Assembly: GCA_903863885.1 (NCBI GenBank)
Contig: CAIPEB010000454.1
Coordinates: forward strand, 1 to 64,000
Direction: 5' to 3'
DNA: 64,000 bases
From: an uncultured Planctomycetaceae bacterium
GTDB lineage: Bacteria > Planctomycetota > Planctomycetia > Pirellulales > Pirellulaceae
In this document: one piece after another, positions 36,346 through 45,063 of the stretch
Numbering within the stretch: position 1 is the stretch's first letter
Layout of the letters: every line of letters starts with the position of its first letter
Notes under the pieces: model-generated
The model's input: only the letters and a program-made list of their open reading frames with translations
What the model was told of the DNA's origin: nothing
The model's database searches: none
Made by a program: the position numbers and the translations under genes

Positions 36346-37524
36346 ATGTCACAACGGCCTCTGAATGTCGGTCTGGTGGGCGGTGGCGGCGGCGCGTTCA
36401 TCGTGCAGCCTCACCAGAAAGCGATTCACATGGACGGCACGCGGCGCATCACCGCGGCCGCTCTGCATCCCGATCCCAAGGTCGCGATGTCTGAAGCCGC
36501 CAATTGGCCGTACCCGATCCAGGGCTACACCAGCTACGACGAGATGATCGCCGTCGAGAGCAAAAAGCCGGTGGGCGAGCGGGTGGACTACGTGCTGATC
36601 GTTACGCCGAATCACGTCCACTTCGACCCGGCGATGAAGTGCATCCAGGCGGGGATTCCCGTATTCTGCGAGAAACCGCTCACCGTGACGGTCGAGGAAT
36701 CCGACAAGCTGGTCAAAGCCGTCCAGGAAAAGAAGATTCCGTTCGGCGTCGCCCACACGTACCTCGGACACTGGACCAGCCGCTTCTCGCGCCACATCGT
36801 GACCAGCGGTCTGATCGGCGAAGTGCGCTGGGCCGATTCGTACTACATCCAGGGCTGGCTGGCCGGACGGACCGAAGACACCGGTTCGATCCAGGCGGAA
36901 TGGCGGGTTGATCCGAAGCGGGCCGGCGCCAGCTGCTGCGGCGGCGACATCGGCACCCACGCGTTGATGCAGCTGCGCTACGTCACCGGTCTGAACGTCA
37001 CCCGGGTCCAGGGCCATCTGGAGACGTTCGTTGCCGGCCGCGCGCTGGACGACCACTTCACGACCTACTGCCAGCTGTCCAATGGCGGCAAGGCGCTCGT
37101 CCGCGCGACGCAGATCGCGATCGGTCACAAGAACGACCTGGGTATCGAGGTGAACGGGACGAAGGGCACGCTGCAGTGGCGGCAGGAATTCCCGGAAGAA
37201 GTCGTCATCAAGTTGCCGAACCAGCCGGACCGGACTTACTTCCGGGGCGCCGTGTCGGCCAACGACGGTTTCTTGAAGGACCTGCCCGCGGACCTCATGG
37301 CGGAACCGACCATTCCGCCGGGACATCCCGAGGCATTCCACGACGCCTTTGCCCGCCTGCACCGGTGTTTCGAGCAGGATGTGCGGGCGTATCAGGACGG
37401 CAAGCCGTTCACGTGCGATGGTGCCAAGTATGCCAGCGTCGCGGACGGGCGTATGGGGCTCGCCTTCGTCGAGGCGGCGGTCCGCAGTGCCCAGAAAGAA
37501 GGAGCGTGGGTAGACGTGACCTGA
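36346..37524 (+). CDS. Gfo/Idh/MocA family oxidoreductase
   Basis: A 392-residue NAD(P)-dependent dehydrogenase. The N-terminal Rossmann fold opens with NVGLVGGGGGAFIVQPHQKAI. The catalytic motif CEKP is intact in VFCEKPLTV, and the active-site region in the C-terminal domain reads CCGGDIGTHALMQLRY, with the usual GGGxxxDxGxH pattern. TPNHVHFDPA is also typical. Longer than minimal members, in the size range of planctomycete sugar or inositol dehydrogenases. AAAAGGAG (36331-36338) fixes the ATG at 36346. A strong hairpin at 37560 follows the stop, suggesting a single-gene transcript. Substrate unknown, probably a sugar or cyclitol. Confidence 0.9.
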   Translation: MSQRPLNVGLVGGGGGAFIVQPHQKAIHMDGTRRITAAALHPDPKVAMSEAANWPYPIQGYTSYDEMIAVESKKPVGERVDYVLIVTPNHVHFDPAMKCIQAGIPVFCEKPLTVTVEESDKLVKAVQEKKIPFGVAHTYLGHWTSRFSRHIVTSGLIGEVRWADSYYIQGWLAGRTEDTGSIQAEWRVDPKRAGASCCGGDIGTHALMQLRYVTGLNVTRVQGHLETFVAGRALDDHFTTYCQLSNGGKALVRATQIAIGHKNDLGIEVNGTKGTLQWRQEFPEEVVIKLPNQPDRTYFRGAVSANDGFLKDLPADLMAEPTIPPGHPEAFHDAFARLHRCFEQDVRAYQDGKPFTCDGAKYASVADGRMGLAFVEAAVRSAQKEGAWVDVT

Positions 37525-37559
37525 TGCGGTTCGCCGCAGGGGCAGTCTTTGATCGATAC

Positions 37560-37583
37560 ACTGGCGGTCGCAAGACCGCCAGT
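37560..37583 (+). terminator. Hairpin with GCAA tetraloop after the oxidoreductase
   Basis: Perfect 10-bp arms ACTGGCGGTC and GACCGCCAGT close a GCAA (GNRA) tetraloop 35 bp after the stop codon; TGCGTTT follows. Stability and position favour transcription termination or 3'-end protection. The U-tract is short, so it could also be an intergenic repeat. Confidence 0.5.
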
Positions 37584-37719
37584 TGCGTTTCCCAGGGCTT
37601 CGGTTACGCGCCCCGTTTGCCGGCACGGGCGCAGTTGCCAGCGGCGAGGGTCCCTCTTACATTACACGTGGCGGCGGTATGGCTCGAACTCGCTGTGCGA
37701 TTTCAAAGGAACGAGGCCA

Positions 37720-38280
37720 ATGTACAGGCGATGGATGCGACGTCCGTGGTTCGTTTTGTTTCTGGGGGTCTCGCTGGGTGTGACCATCTGCGCGGCGGCG
37801 CTCGTCGGATTCCTTGCGGGACGACAGACCGGCGGCCGAATTCAGCTGCCCGAAACTCTGCTGCACGCGAGCGCGACCGAGAGCGGCGATACGATGGCCA
37901 TCGCCACGGGGCTGATCGATGAAGGGGTCGAGGGCCTGTTCATCCTCGATTTTATCACCGGGAATCTCCAGGTCGCCGTCATCAATCCGCGTACCGGCCA
38001 ACTGGGCGGGCTGTATTTCCACAACGTGGCCGCCGACCTCGGCACTCAGCAGGGCAAAGCGCCGAAGTATCTCATCGTGACCGGCGAGTACATGTACCGC
38101 TCGTTCACGGGCAACGTGCGTCCCGCTCAGAGCATCGTTTATGTCGCCGATGCTACTTCGGGCAATTATGCGGCCTACATGCTCCCGTGGGACCGTCAGG
38201 CGTCGTCCTACAATTTTGCCCAAGTCAATCCGATGATCGTGCTTGGCAGGGGCAAGGCCAGAAACGTGCCTGTGGAATAA
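37720..38280 (+). CDS. Small membrane-anchored protein of unknown function
   Basis: A 186-residue protein with an N-terminal membrane anchor or signal (RPWFVLFLGVSLGVTICAAALVGFLAG). The exported part is small and probably beta-rich: TMAIATGLIDEGVEGLFILDFITGNLQVAVIN, a KYLIVTG segment and QSIVYVADATSGNYAAYMLPW. I recall similar planctomycete hypothetical proteins but know no function. The ATG at 37720 has AAAGGAACGAGG just upstream. It lies 13 bp before thiS, so it may share a transcript with thiS-thiG, but nothing in the sequence links it to thiamine. Confidence 0.78.
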   Translation: MYRRWMRRPWFVLFLGVSLGVTICAAALVGFLAGRQTGGRIQLPETLLHASATESGDTMAIATGLIDEGVEGLFILDFITGNLQVAVINPRTGQLGGLYFHNVAADLGTQQGKAPKYLIVTGEYMYRSFTGNVRPAQSIVYVADATSGNYAAYMLPWDRQASSYNFAQVNPMIVLGRGKARNVPVE

Positions 38281-38293
38281 GTGAATCGGGCCA

Positions 38294-38494
38294 ATGAGAA
38301 TCGTCTTGAACGGCGAGCCTCGCGACGCGGCGGACAACCTCCTGTTGTCGGAGTTGCTCGTCTCGCTGCAGTTGGATTCCAGTCGCGTTGCCGTCGAAGT
38401 GAATGAGAAGATCGTGCCTCGCGCCCGGCACGCGACGCACAGTCTAAAGGAAGGCGACAGGCTGGAAGTGGTCACGTTCGTAGGGGGAGGATGA
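38294..38494 (+). CDS. thiS: Sulfur carrier protein ThiS
   Basis: A 66-residue ubiquitin-like protein. It begins [12 protein letters not shown] and ends in [13 protein letters not shown]; the terminal Gly-Gly is adenylated and thiocarboxylated to deliver sulfur for the thiazole ring of thiamine. Length and the [14 protein letters not shown] segment match ThiS. One extra glycine follows the usual GG pair. It is directly upstream of thiG, its partner in thiazole synthesis. The adenylating enzyme ThiF and the glycine or tyrosine oxidase/lyase (ThiO or ThiH) are not in this window. I saw no TPP riboswitch in the leader. Confidence 0.92.
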   Translation: MRIVLNGEPRDAADNLLLSELLVSLQLDSSRVAVEVNEKIVPRARHATHSLKEGDRLEVVTFVGGG

Positions 38495-38501
38495 GTCGAT
38501 C

Positions 38502-39362
38502 ATGGGCAATTGCGGATCGGGCGACGGCTGTGCAACCAGGAACTTCGATCAACCGCTTCGGCTGGGCAGCCATGTATTCCAGAGCCGCCTGATCGTCGGG
38601 ACTGGAAAGTACTCGACGTATGAAGCGATGCGCGAGTGCCTCGACGTGTCGGGCACCGAGTGCGTGACGGTCGCGGTGCGGAGGGAACGGCTGGTCGATC
38701 AGCAGGGCCGCAACATCCTCGACTTCCTCGACCTGAAGCGATACACGCTGCTGCCCAACACGGCCGGCTGCTTCTCGGCCGAGGACGCCATCCGCACGGC
38801 TCGCCTCGGACGCGAGCTGCTGCTCAACCTCGAGAACCCCGGCGCGGATTGGGTGAAGCTCGAGGTGCTCGGCGACAAGAAGACGCTGCTGCCCGACCCG
38901 GTCGCCACGCTGCAAGCCACTGAGCAACTCGTGGCCGAGGGATTTCGCGTGCTCTGCTACACGACAGACGATCCAGTTACGGCCAAGCGGCTCAAGGAGG
39001 CCGGCGCGACTTCGGTCATGCCCGCCGGAAGCCCGATCGGCTCGGGGCAGGGAGTGCTCAATCCCAACAACATCCGGATCTGCCTCGAGTACCTCAAAGA
39101 CGGCGACCCCGACTACCCGGTGATCGTCGATGCGGGAGTCGGCACGGCGAGCGACGTGACGATTGCGATGGAGTTGGGAGTGGACGGCGTCCTCCTGAAC
39201 ACCGGCATTGCGCACGCCCGCGACCCGCTCGGGATGGCCCGCGCCATGCGGGCGGGCTGGGAAGCGGGACGTCTGGCCTATCTCTCAGGCCGCATAGCAA
39301 AGCGTTTGTACGCGACCGCAAGCAGCCCCGAAGAGGGAGTCATCGGCGCGACTCGGCGGTAG
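38502..39362 (+). CDS. thiG: Thiazole synthase ThiG
   Basis: A 286-residue TIM-barrel enzyme forming the thiazole phosphate of thiamine from deoxyxylulose 5-phosphate, ThiS thiocarboxylate and an imino acid. Family blocks: [36 protein letters not shown], the Schiff-base lysine in [10 protein letters not shown] (Lys119), [27 protein letters not shown] and [29 protein letters not shown]. About 20-25 residues at the N-terminus precede the conserved core. A strong GGGGGAGG upstream supports the ATG at 38502, 8 bp after the thiS stop, so the two are translated together. Confidence 0.96.
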   Translation: MGNCGSGDGCATRNFDQPLRLGSHVFQSRLIVGTGKYSTYEAMRECLDVSGTECVTVAVRRERLVDQQGRNILDFLDLKRYTLLPNTAGCFSAEDAIRTARLGRELLLNLENPGADWVKLEVLGDKKTLLPDPVATLQATEQLVAEGFRVLCYTTDDPVTAKRLKEAGATSVMPAGSPIGSGQGVLNPNNIRICLEYLKDGDPDYPVIVDAGVGTASDVTIAMELGVDGVLLNTGIAHARDPLGMARAMRAGWEAGRLAYLSGRIAKRLYATASSPEEGVIGATRR

Positions 39363-39402
39363 GGCAGAGCTGACGACTGCGTGTGATGGTTGGTCCGTCT
39401 TG

Positions 39403-39493
39403 CACTGGCACAGCCAGTGGCACTCGGAAAGGGGCAGGGATAGCAGACGATTACGTCGAGCAATTCGCTCGTGTGCCACTAGCTCTGCCAGTG
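39403..39493. repeat. Family C repeats, inverted pair
   Basis: In the convergent spacer after thiG, CACTGGCACAGCCAGTG with GCAC (39403-39423) faces an inverted full unit (39455-39493, complement reads CACTGGCAGAGCTAGTGGCACACGAGCGAATTGCTCGAC). A partial third piece, ACACTGGCAGAGTCGG, is near 39571. The pair could form a large cruciform. Confidence 0.75.
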
Positions 39494-39606
39494 TCGTAGT
39501 ACGGGACTCACGACCGAATCCGTTGAATCAGACGTGTAATGCGTCGAGTTAAGTCTGGTCAACGGCCTGGAACACTGGCAGAGTCGGTCGCATTCATTCC
39601 CCCTTT

Positions 39607-40707
39607 TCACATCGGCCCGTTTTGCGCCGGGCGGAACTGCTGAACGCCTTTCAGGGTCGATGGCATGTACGTGGGCTGGCCTGTGGCCAACAGGTAGAAC
39701 ACGGCCATGAACAACCCCGCGAAAGGCACAACCAGGATCGCGCCCACTGCGCACGTGCACAAAGTCACGATGCCGCCGAGCACGCTCATCAGCAGTCCTC
39801 CGAGAAAGGCCGTCATCTTGTTGCCGGCCATGTAGGTCGCCGACCCGCGAAACGCCTCTCCCACACTGGCGTCCTGGTCCACGATGAACACGATCAGGAA
39901 ATAGAACCGCAGGGCGACAAGGACGACCACGACCAGAGCCAGAATGCCGCCGATCACCAGCGCCGGCACGAAGATCCTCGGGTCCTGGGTAATGATCGCC
40001 AGCAGGCCGGGGGCGAGGAACACCAGAGCGATCGACATCAGCAGCAACTGGAAGAGCAGTGACGCGGCCAGGCCCCTGAGATAAAACGGGCCGCCGCTGA
40101 AGAGATCGTTCAAACGCGCTTCGCCGGTCCGCGCCAGCCTCAGTGCGAATATTGTCAGGCCCATCTGGAAAAAGGTGTTTACCAGGAAGGCGATCAGTTG
40201 CTGGCCGAGTATCGCTACTCCGGTTATGACCGGATCGTTCATGGCCTGCAACGCTCCGCCGGCAATGTTGTTCGCCATGCCGACGCCGAACGAGATCGCC
40301 ATGAATACCAGTCCGAACAAAGCGCACTGGCCGACCTGCGTCTGGAATATCGCCCACGTCCGGTTGAACACCTCGTCCACCGCCACGCGTTGCTGCGACA
40401 TCTGCCCCGCCGTGGCCTTGGCCGGCTGGAATGCGGCAAACGCGCTGGGTGAGGCGTACGGGTTCGTCGGGTCGAATGCACTCGGCGCCGGTGCGGTTCC
40501 GCCTTCGTCAAACCTCTGGAATCCCTGGAAAGACGCCTCGCTCGGCCGGAATTCCGGCGGCGCCGGCGCTGATTCCTGTGCAGGTGCTGATGCGCCCGGC
40601 ACATCGACAATCGTCCCGCACTGCGGGCATTTGGCCTTCTTCCCTGCGCTTTCGTCAGGCGTTCGCAGTTTTCTGGAACAACCGGGGCAAATGAATTCAA
40701 CGGGCAT
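39607..40707 (-). CDS. Zinc-ribbon multi-pass membrane protein A
   Basis: A 366-residue protein. Residues 1-35 form one zinc ribbon (CPGC near 8-11, CPQCG near 28-32, with LRTPDESAGKKAKCP between). A Pro/Ala linker to about 115 follows, then about six hydrophobic segments (ALFGLVFMAISFGVGMANNIAGG, AILGQQLIAFLVNTFFQMGL, LLFQLLLMSIALVFLAPGLLAI, ALVIGGILALVVVVLVALRFYFLIVFIV and others). The membrane part resembles DUF975/glycerophosphodiesterase-associated membrane domains, but I cannot name the family firmly. Its start is 6 bp after the stop of the upstream zinc-ribbon gene, so the two form an operon. Probably an inner-membrane protein; the ribbon faces the cytoplasm. Confidence 0.8.
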   Translation of the reverse strand: MPVEFICPGCSRKLRTPDESAGKKAKCPQCGTIVDVPGASAPAQESAPAPPEFRPSEASFQGFQRFDEGGTAPAPSAFDPTNPYASPSAFAAFQPAKATAGQMSQQRVAVDEVFNRTWAIFQTQVGQCALFGLVFMAISFGVGMANNIAGGALQAMNDPVITGVAILGQQLIAFLVNTFFQMGLTIFALRLARTGEARLNDLFSGGPFYLRGLAASLLFQLLLMSIALVFLAPGLLAIITQDPRIFVPALVIGGILALVVVVLVALRFYFLIVFIVDQDASVGEAFRGSATYMAGNKMTAFLGGLLMSVLGGIVTLCTCAVGAILVVPFAGLFMAVFYLLATGQPTYMPSTLKGVQQFRPAQNGPM

Positions 40708-40713
40708 ATCGGG

Positions 40714-42126
40714 TCAAGCTCCCGGGGGAGGTGCGGGCACGCCGCCCATGAGATTAAACGCGGACAACAACATGAAGGCAATCAGGCCGCAGACTACCGC
40801 ACACACGATGCCGGGCAGCAGGACGGCGAGTGCCGCCTTTCCGCCCGATGTTTCGTGGGCTGCATACAGCCCGATGATCATCGTCACCGTGAATGACACG
40901 GCGCTGACCAGACCGCCGCAGGCCGGAATGAGCTGGTACATGGCCGTGGCGCCGAGCGAATAGCAGGCCACGCGGAACGTCGTCTCGAACGTATGATTCG
41001 CCCCGCCGATGGCCGCCAGGCAGAGGTGGAACAGTCCGCCATAGAGAAAAGCGCCAATGACCGCTCCGATGGCGGAAGCGATCAATCCGCCCACCAGTCC
41101 GCCCCCGATCGAGATGCCGACACGCAGGGCGATCTGGCCCAACGGCACTTCTCCCTGGGCCCGGCTAATGAGGATCAGCAGCATTGTGATCTGGAATGCG
41201 AAGTTGTATGCCAGCGTTATGACGGTCCCCAGCATGGCACCCGAGATGCAGAACTGCAGCGGCTTTCCCAGGCCGCCGGTGCGGTGCATCTTGTAGAAAG
41301 CCTGCGTCGGGGAGAACAGGACCATCTTTACCGTGGAGCCGAATGCGGACTCGTCCGCTCGGTCCCAGGGCAGTCCGGATCGTTTGGGCTTTTTTTCATG
41401 TCCCGCCGAGCGCGATCGCGACGGTGCGTAGGACGATTCGTACGGGTTGCCCGGCGAGAAACTCGCCGGCGCTCCGCCGCCCATCAGTGGATCCATGCCC
41501 ATTCCGGCGAACGGATCGTTCGCCGCACCGCCCGCTCCCGGAAGCTCGGCAAACAAATCATTCAGCCCGCCGCCCGGAAGAGGTGTTAACCCTCCGCTCG
41601 GCAGAGGCGTCAAACCGGATGAGCCGATCGGCGTCAGGCCGCTCGAGGATCCCGGCAAGGTCACGATCGCTCCGCAATGCGGGCACTTTCCGCGGCCGCC
41701 CGCCGACGACGCGGGAATGCGTATGGCCTTCTTGCAGGACGGGCAGGTGAACTGATTCGGTGCGGCCGGAGCACTCGCGGCTGCAGGCTTCGGCGATGCC
41801 GCGGTGGATGCCGCCGGGACCTGCATTACGCTGTTGCAGCCCGGACATCGCGCTTGCTTGCCCACACTCGACGAAGGAACACTCAACGTGCGGTTGCACG
41901 CTCCGCAGTTAAACCGAATCTGAGTGCCCGCGCCTGGCGAGGCGGCGCTGGGGGCCGCCGGTGCCGCAGACGCCGCCGCCGGGGAAGCCGACTCTGCGTT
42001 CGCAACGGAACTGATCGGGATCTGCACCTTGGTTCCGCATTGCGGACATTGCCCTTTTCGCCCCGCAGTGGCATCAGGCGTGCGCATCAGTTTGCCGCAA
42101 CCGGGACAATAGAATTCGATTGGCAT
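40714..42126 (-). CDS. Zinc-ribbon Yip1-like membrane protein B
   Basis: A 470-residue protein with three zinc ribbons in a row at the N-terminus: CPGC...CPQCG (about 7-31), CGAC...CPGC (about 65-90) and CPSC...CPHCG (about 110-135). The ribbons are separated by Ala/Pro/Ser linkers. A Gly/Leu-rich repeat follows (SGLTPxxSGGLTPLPGGGL). The C-terminal half, from about 285, has Yip1-type features with five hydrophobic segments (FCISGAMLGTVITLAYNFAF, GGLVGGLIASAIGAVIGAFLYGGLFHLCL, ALAVLLPGIVCAVVCGLIAFMLL). The ATG at 42126 is preceded by GGAG and begins MPIEFYCPGCG, as in the downstream paralogue MPVEFICPGCS. Function unknown. Confidence 0.8.
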   Translation of the reverse strand: MPIEFYCPGCGKLMRTPDATAGRKGQCPQCGTKVQIPISSVANAESASPAAASAAPAAPSAASPGAGTQIRFNCGACNRTLSVPSSSVGKQARCPGCNSVMQVPAASTAASPKPAAASAPAAPNQFTCPSCKKAIRIPASSAGGRGKCPHCGAIVTLPGSSSGLTPIGSSGLTPLPSGGLTPLPGGGLNDLFAELPGAGGAANDPFAGMGMDPLMGGGAPASFSPGNPYESSYAPSRSRSAGHEKKPKRSGLPWDRADESAFGSTVKMVLFSPTQAFYKMHRTGGLGKPLQFCISGAMLGTVITLAYNFAFQITMLLILISRAQGEVPLGQIALRVGISIGGGLVGGLIASAIGAVIGAFLYGGLFHLCLAAIGGANHTFETTFRVACYSLGATAMYQLIPACGGLVSAVSFTVTMIIGLYAAHETSGGKAALAVLLPGIVCAVVCGLIAFMLLSAFNLMGGVPAPPPGA

Positions 42127-42380
42127 GCGACGCTCCGTAACAGCGACAAGCTCCCGCCGCGAATGAACAGGCGGCCGAAATGCCCATGATAACAGAAAAA
42201 ATTCCGATTTCCGGGGGTGAAGTCCTGAATGCGAAAATTGCGGGCCCACCAGTCCGCCCAAGAATTGCGGCCTAAGTAGGGCGGTTTGCTCAAGCTGTGC
42301 TGCGAAAGAGAAGGGTAGTCAGTGAACGGGGCAAATCGGCCGTTTTCAAAACAATCCGCTGCTGGTATCGTGGCTGCAGC

Positions 42381-44402
42381 ATGCTCACCCCTCATGATGT
42401 GCTTGGTCCGAGCGGTCGCATCGCCGCCCGCCTGCCGAACTACGAGCATCGGCCTCAACAACTCGAAATGGCCGACGCCGTTCTTGCTGCGCTCGATCGA
42501 GGCAAACATCTGCTGGTTGAAGCGGGAACCGGAGTCGGCAAGAGCTTCGGTTACCTGGTCCCTGCCATCCTCCGGACCGCAGCAGCGGAGGAACCGCCGC
42601 CCGATTCTCCGCGCAAGAAAAAACGCGTCATCATCTCGACCCACACGATCAGCCTTCAGGAACAGTTAATCCACAAGGATATACCGTTTCTGCGCAGCGT
42701 GTTGCCGATCGAGTTCACCGCGGTGCTCGTCAAGGGACGCCGGAATTACCTCAGCCGGCGAAGGCTCGATGCCGCACTGGGCCGGTCCAAGAGCCTGTTC
42801 CAGGAAATGCAGGAATTCGACCACCTTCAACAGATCCGGGACTGGTCGAAGAGCTCCGCCGACGGATCGTTGAGCGATCTGCCGTTCCGGCCCTCAAACG
42901 TCGTATGGGACGAAGTCGCAAGCGACAGCGGCAACTGCATGGGCCGCAAGTGCCCGACCTACGGCGACTGCTTCTATCATGCGGCGCGGCGCCGAGTTCA
43001 GCATGCCCAGATTCTGGTGGTTAACCACGCACTCTATTTCAGCGACCTGGCCCTCCGCCGCGTCGGGGCGAGCATCCTCCCGGATCATGACATGGTCGTG
43101 TTCGACGAAGCTCACACGATGGAGGCCGTGGCCGGAGACCATCTCGGGCTCGGCGTGAGTTCCAGCCAGATCGAATACACGCTGGGCAAGCTGTACAACG
43201 ATCGCACGAACAAGGGCCTGCTCGTTCACCACAAACTGGCCGCTTCGCAACGTCAGGTTCAGCACTGTTACGAGGCCTGCGGGATTTTCTTCGACCGGCT
43301 GCTGGAGTGGCACGAGCAGCGCAAGGCGGGCAATGGACGAGTGCGCAGTCCCGGCGTCGTGCCGGATTCTCTCACGGGTGATCTGATCACGCTTGCCGAG
43401 ATGGTCAAACATGACGGCGAGCGATTGGAGAACGAGTCGGATCGTCAGGATCTCACCTCCGCCAGCGACCGGCTCGAATCCATGGCGGGGGAAATCCAGC
43501 AGTGGCTGGGCCAGCGCATCGACGACACGGTCTACTGGCTGGATGTCAGCCACAGTCGCCGGAGGCAGCCCCGGATCACCATGTCCGCCGCACCGATCGA
43601 CGTCGGACCCGCGCTGCGCGAACACCTCTTCAACCGGCTGCGCAGCGTCGTTCTGACCAGCGCCACGCTTTCCGTGGGGCGAGAGCCTTCGTTCGAGTTT
43701 CTGAAGCAGCGGATCGGACTCACCCAGTGCAATTCGGCTCGCCTGGGCAGTCCATTCGACTACCGGCGCCAGGCCAAGCTGATCACGCTCCATGGAATGC
43801 CCGACCCGAACTCCGAGAAGAACGCGTACGAGCGGCTCTGCGCGGCCATGATTCGGCGCTACGTTGCCCGAACCGACGGGCATGCGTTCGTGCTGTTCAC
43901 CAGCTACGACATGATTCGGCGAGTCGCAGAGATGCTGACTCCATGGCTGGCGAGTCGCGACCTGGCGCTCTACAGCCAGGCCGAGGGAGTCCCGCGGGGA
44001 AAGATGCTGGAGCGTTTCAAGGAGAATCCCCGCGCCGTGCTGCTGGGCACGGACAGCTTCTGGCAGGGCGTCGATGTGCCGGGCGATGCGCTGCAGAACG
44101 TCATCATCACGAAGCTCCCGTTCAGCGTGCCCGACCAGCCGCTGCTCGAGGCCCGCCTCGCCGCGATTCGCGCCGCCGGCGGCAATCCGTTCTTCGACTA
44201 CCAGTTGCCCGAGGCCGTGATCAAGCTGCGCCAAGGCTTCGGGCGACTCATCCGAACCCGAGACGATCACGGCATCGTCGTGCTGCTCGATCCCCGTATC
44301 CGCACCAAGCCCTACGGTCGCTGGTTCATCGAATCATTGCCCGAATGCGACTGGGTGGAGGAGTCGGTCTACGGCGAGGACGATCAGGATTTCGTGAGCT
44401 GA
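42381..44402 (+). CDS. dinG: DinG/YoaA-type superfamily 2 DNA helicase
   Basis: A 673-residue XPD-like 5'-3' helicase. Walker A is GTGVGKS (49-55) and the DEAH box is at 242-245 (VVFDEAHTME). The iron-sulfur region keeps three cysteines, Cys186-x4-Cys191-x5-Cys197, the spacing of E. coli DinG; the expected first ligand in KGRRNYL(C) is Ser125. C-terminal motifs include VVLTSATLS, FVLFTSYDMIRR, LLGTDSFWQGVDVPGDAL and RQGFGRLIRTRDDHG. There is no exonuclease domain, unlike some Gram-positive DinG. The ATG at 42381 precedes the conserved domain by 20 residues. It is divergent from the zinc-ribbon operon across a 254-bp spacer and likely acts in DNA repair. Confidence 0.92.
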   Translation: MLTPHDVLGPSGRIAARLPNYEHRPQQLEMADAVLAALDRGKHLLVEAGTGVGKSFGYLVPAILRTAAAEEPPPDSPRKKKRVIISTHTISLQEQLIHKDIPFLRSVLPIEFTAVLVKGRRNYLSRRRLDAALGRSKSLFQEMQEFDHLQQIRDWSKSSADGSLSDLPFRPSNVVWDEVASDSGNCMGRKCPTYGDCFYHAARRRVQHAQILVVNHALYFSDLALRRVGASILPDHDMVVFDEAHTMEAVAGDHLGLGVSSSQIEYTLGKLYNDRTNKGLLVHHKLAASQRQVQHCYEACGIFFDRLLEWHEQRKAGNGRVRSPGVVPDSLTGDLITLAEMVKHDGERLENESDRQDLTSASDRLESMAGEIQQWLGQRIDDTVYWLDVSHSRRRQPRITMSAAPIDVGPALREHLFNRLRSVVLTSATLSVGREPSFEFLKQRIGLTQCNSARLGSPFDYRRQAKLITLHGMPDPNSEKNAYERLCAAMIRRYVARTDGHAFVLFTSYDMIRRVAEMLTPWLASRDLALYSQAEGVPRGKMLERFKENPRAVLLGTDSFWQGVDVPGDALQNVIITKLPFSVPDQPLLEARLAAIRAAGGNPFFDYQLPEAVIKLRQGFGRLIRTRDDHGIVVLLDPRIRTKPYGRWFIESLPECDWVEESVYGEDDQDFVS

Positions 44403-44410
44403 AGCCGCGA

Positions 44411-44443
44411 GAGCCAGTGCCACACGAACGAGTTGCTCAACTT
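44411..44443. repeat. Family C repeat, copy 3, overlapping the rdgB stop codon
   Basis: GAGCCAGTGCCACACGAACG then AGTTGCTCAACTT fills the 34-bp gap between the convergent dinG and rdgB genes and runs 7 bp into rdgB. The minus-strand TGA of rdgB (44437-44439) lies within the repeat's conserved AAGTTGAGCAACT segment. Confidence 0.75.
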
Positions 44444-45063
44444 GTTCTTTCACTCTGCCAAAGCAACTTCAGCAATCGGCCCCGCAGTCCTTCAACGGCG
44501 CGTGCCCGATGCGTCAGGCAGGATGCGGCCGCTTCGCCGATTTCCGCGAGAGTGCGGTGATACTCCGGGATTTCGAACAGGCTGTCATAACCGAAGCCGC
44601 CCGTGCCGGCCGGTTCGAACAGGATTCGGCCTCGACACGATCCCGACGACTCTGCCGCGATCGTTCCCGCGGGGTCCGACAGCGCCAAATGGCAGACGAA
44701 TCGCGCGCTGCGAGCGGCCAGCTTCACATGCGCGAGGTTCTTCAGCAGCAGCTCCCGGTTGCCGCCGGCCTTGGCATTCGGGCCGGCGTAACGGGCCGAC
44801 CGGATTCCCGGATCGCCGCCGAGTGCGTCTACTTCCAATCCCGTGTCGTCGGCCAGAACCCACTGGTTCAATATCAATGCGGTGGCTGCGGCCTTATGCC
44901 TCGCGTTTTCGGCGAAAGTCGTTCCGTCTTCGTCCGGCGCTGGAGTGTTTGGATAGTCCCCGAGGTCCCGCAGTGCGAACGGCTCGCCGGCAAGCAGTTG
45001 CCGGAATTCGCGGGATTTTCCGGCATTAGTCGTGGCCAGAACAAGCGTTACCGATGCTGCCAT
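44437..45063 (-). CDS. rdgB: Non-canonical purine NTP pyrophosphatase, RdgB/HAM1
   Basis: A 208-residue house-cleaning enzyme hydrolysing dITP, ITP and XTP to monophosphates. The N-terminus VLATTNAGKSREFRQLL is the family signature; TTFAENARHKAAA and VLADDTGLEVDALGGDPGIRSARYAG carry the metal and substrate-binding residues (the DD pair is catalytic). FEPAGTGGFGYDSLF is the purine-recognition loop; the usual HRARA segment follows near the end. Length is typical. The last two codons and the stop come from a family C repeat, so the extreme C-terminus is repeat-derived. The start ATG is at 45063. Confidence 0.95.
   Translation of the reverse strand: MAASVTLVLATTNAGKSREFRQLLAGEPFALRDLGDYPNTPAPDEDGTTFAENARHKAAATALILNQWVLADDTGLEVDALGGDPGIRSARYAGPNAKAGGNRELLLKNLAHVKLAARSARFVCHLALSDPAGTIAAESSGSCRGRILFEPAGTGGFGYDSLFEIPEYHRTLAEIGEAAASCLTHRARAVEGLRGRLLKLLWQSERTS

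Noticed and set aside
38281-38293. TPP riboswitch ahead of thiS-thiG
   Set aside because: Only 13 bp separate thiS from the upstream gene, and no CUGAGA/ACCUGA-type thi-box pattern was seen in the longer leader before 37720.
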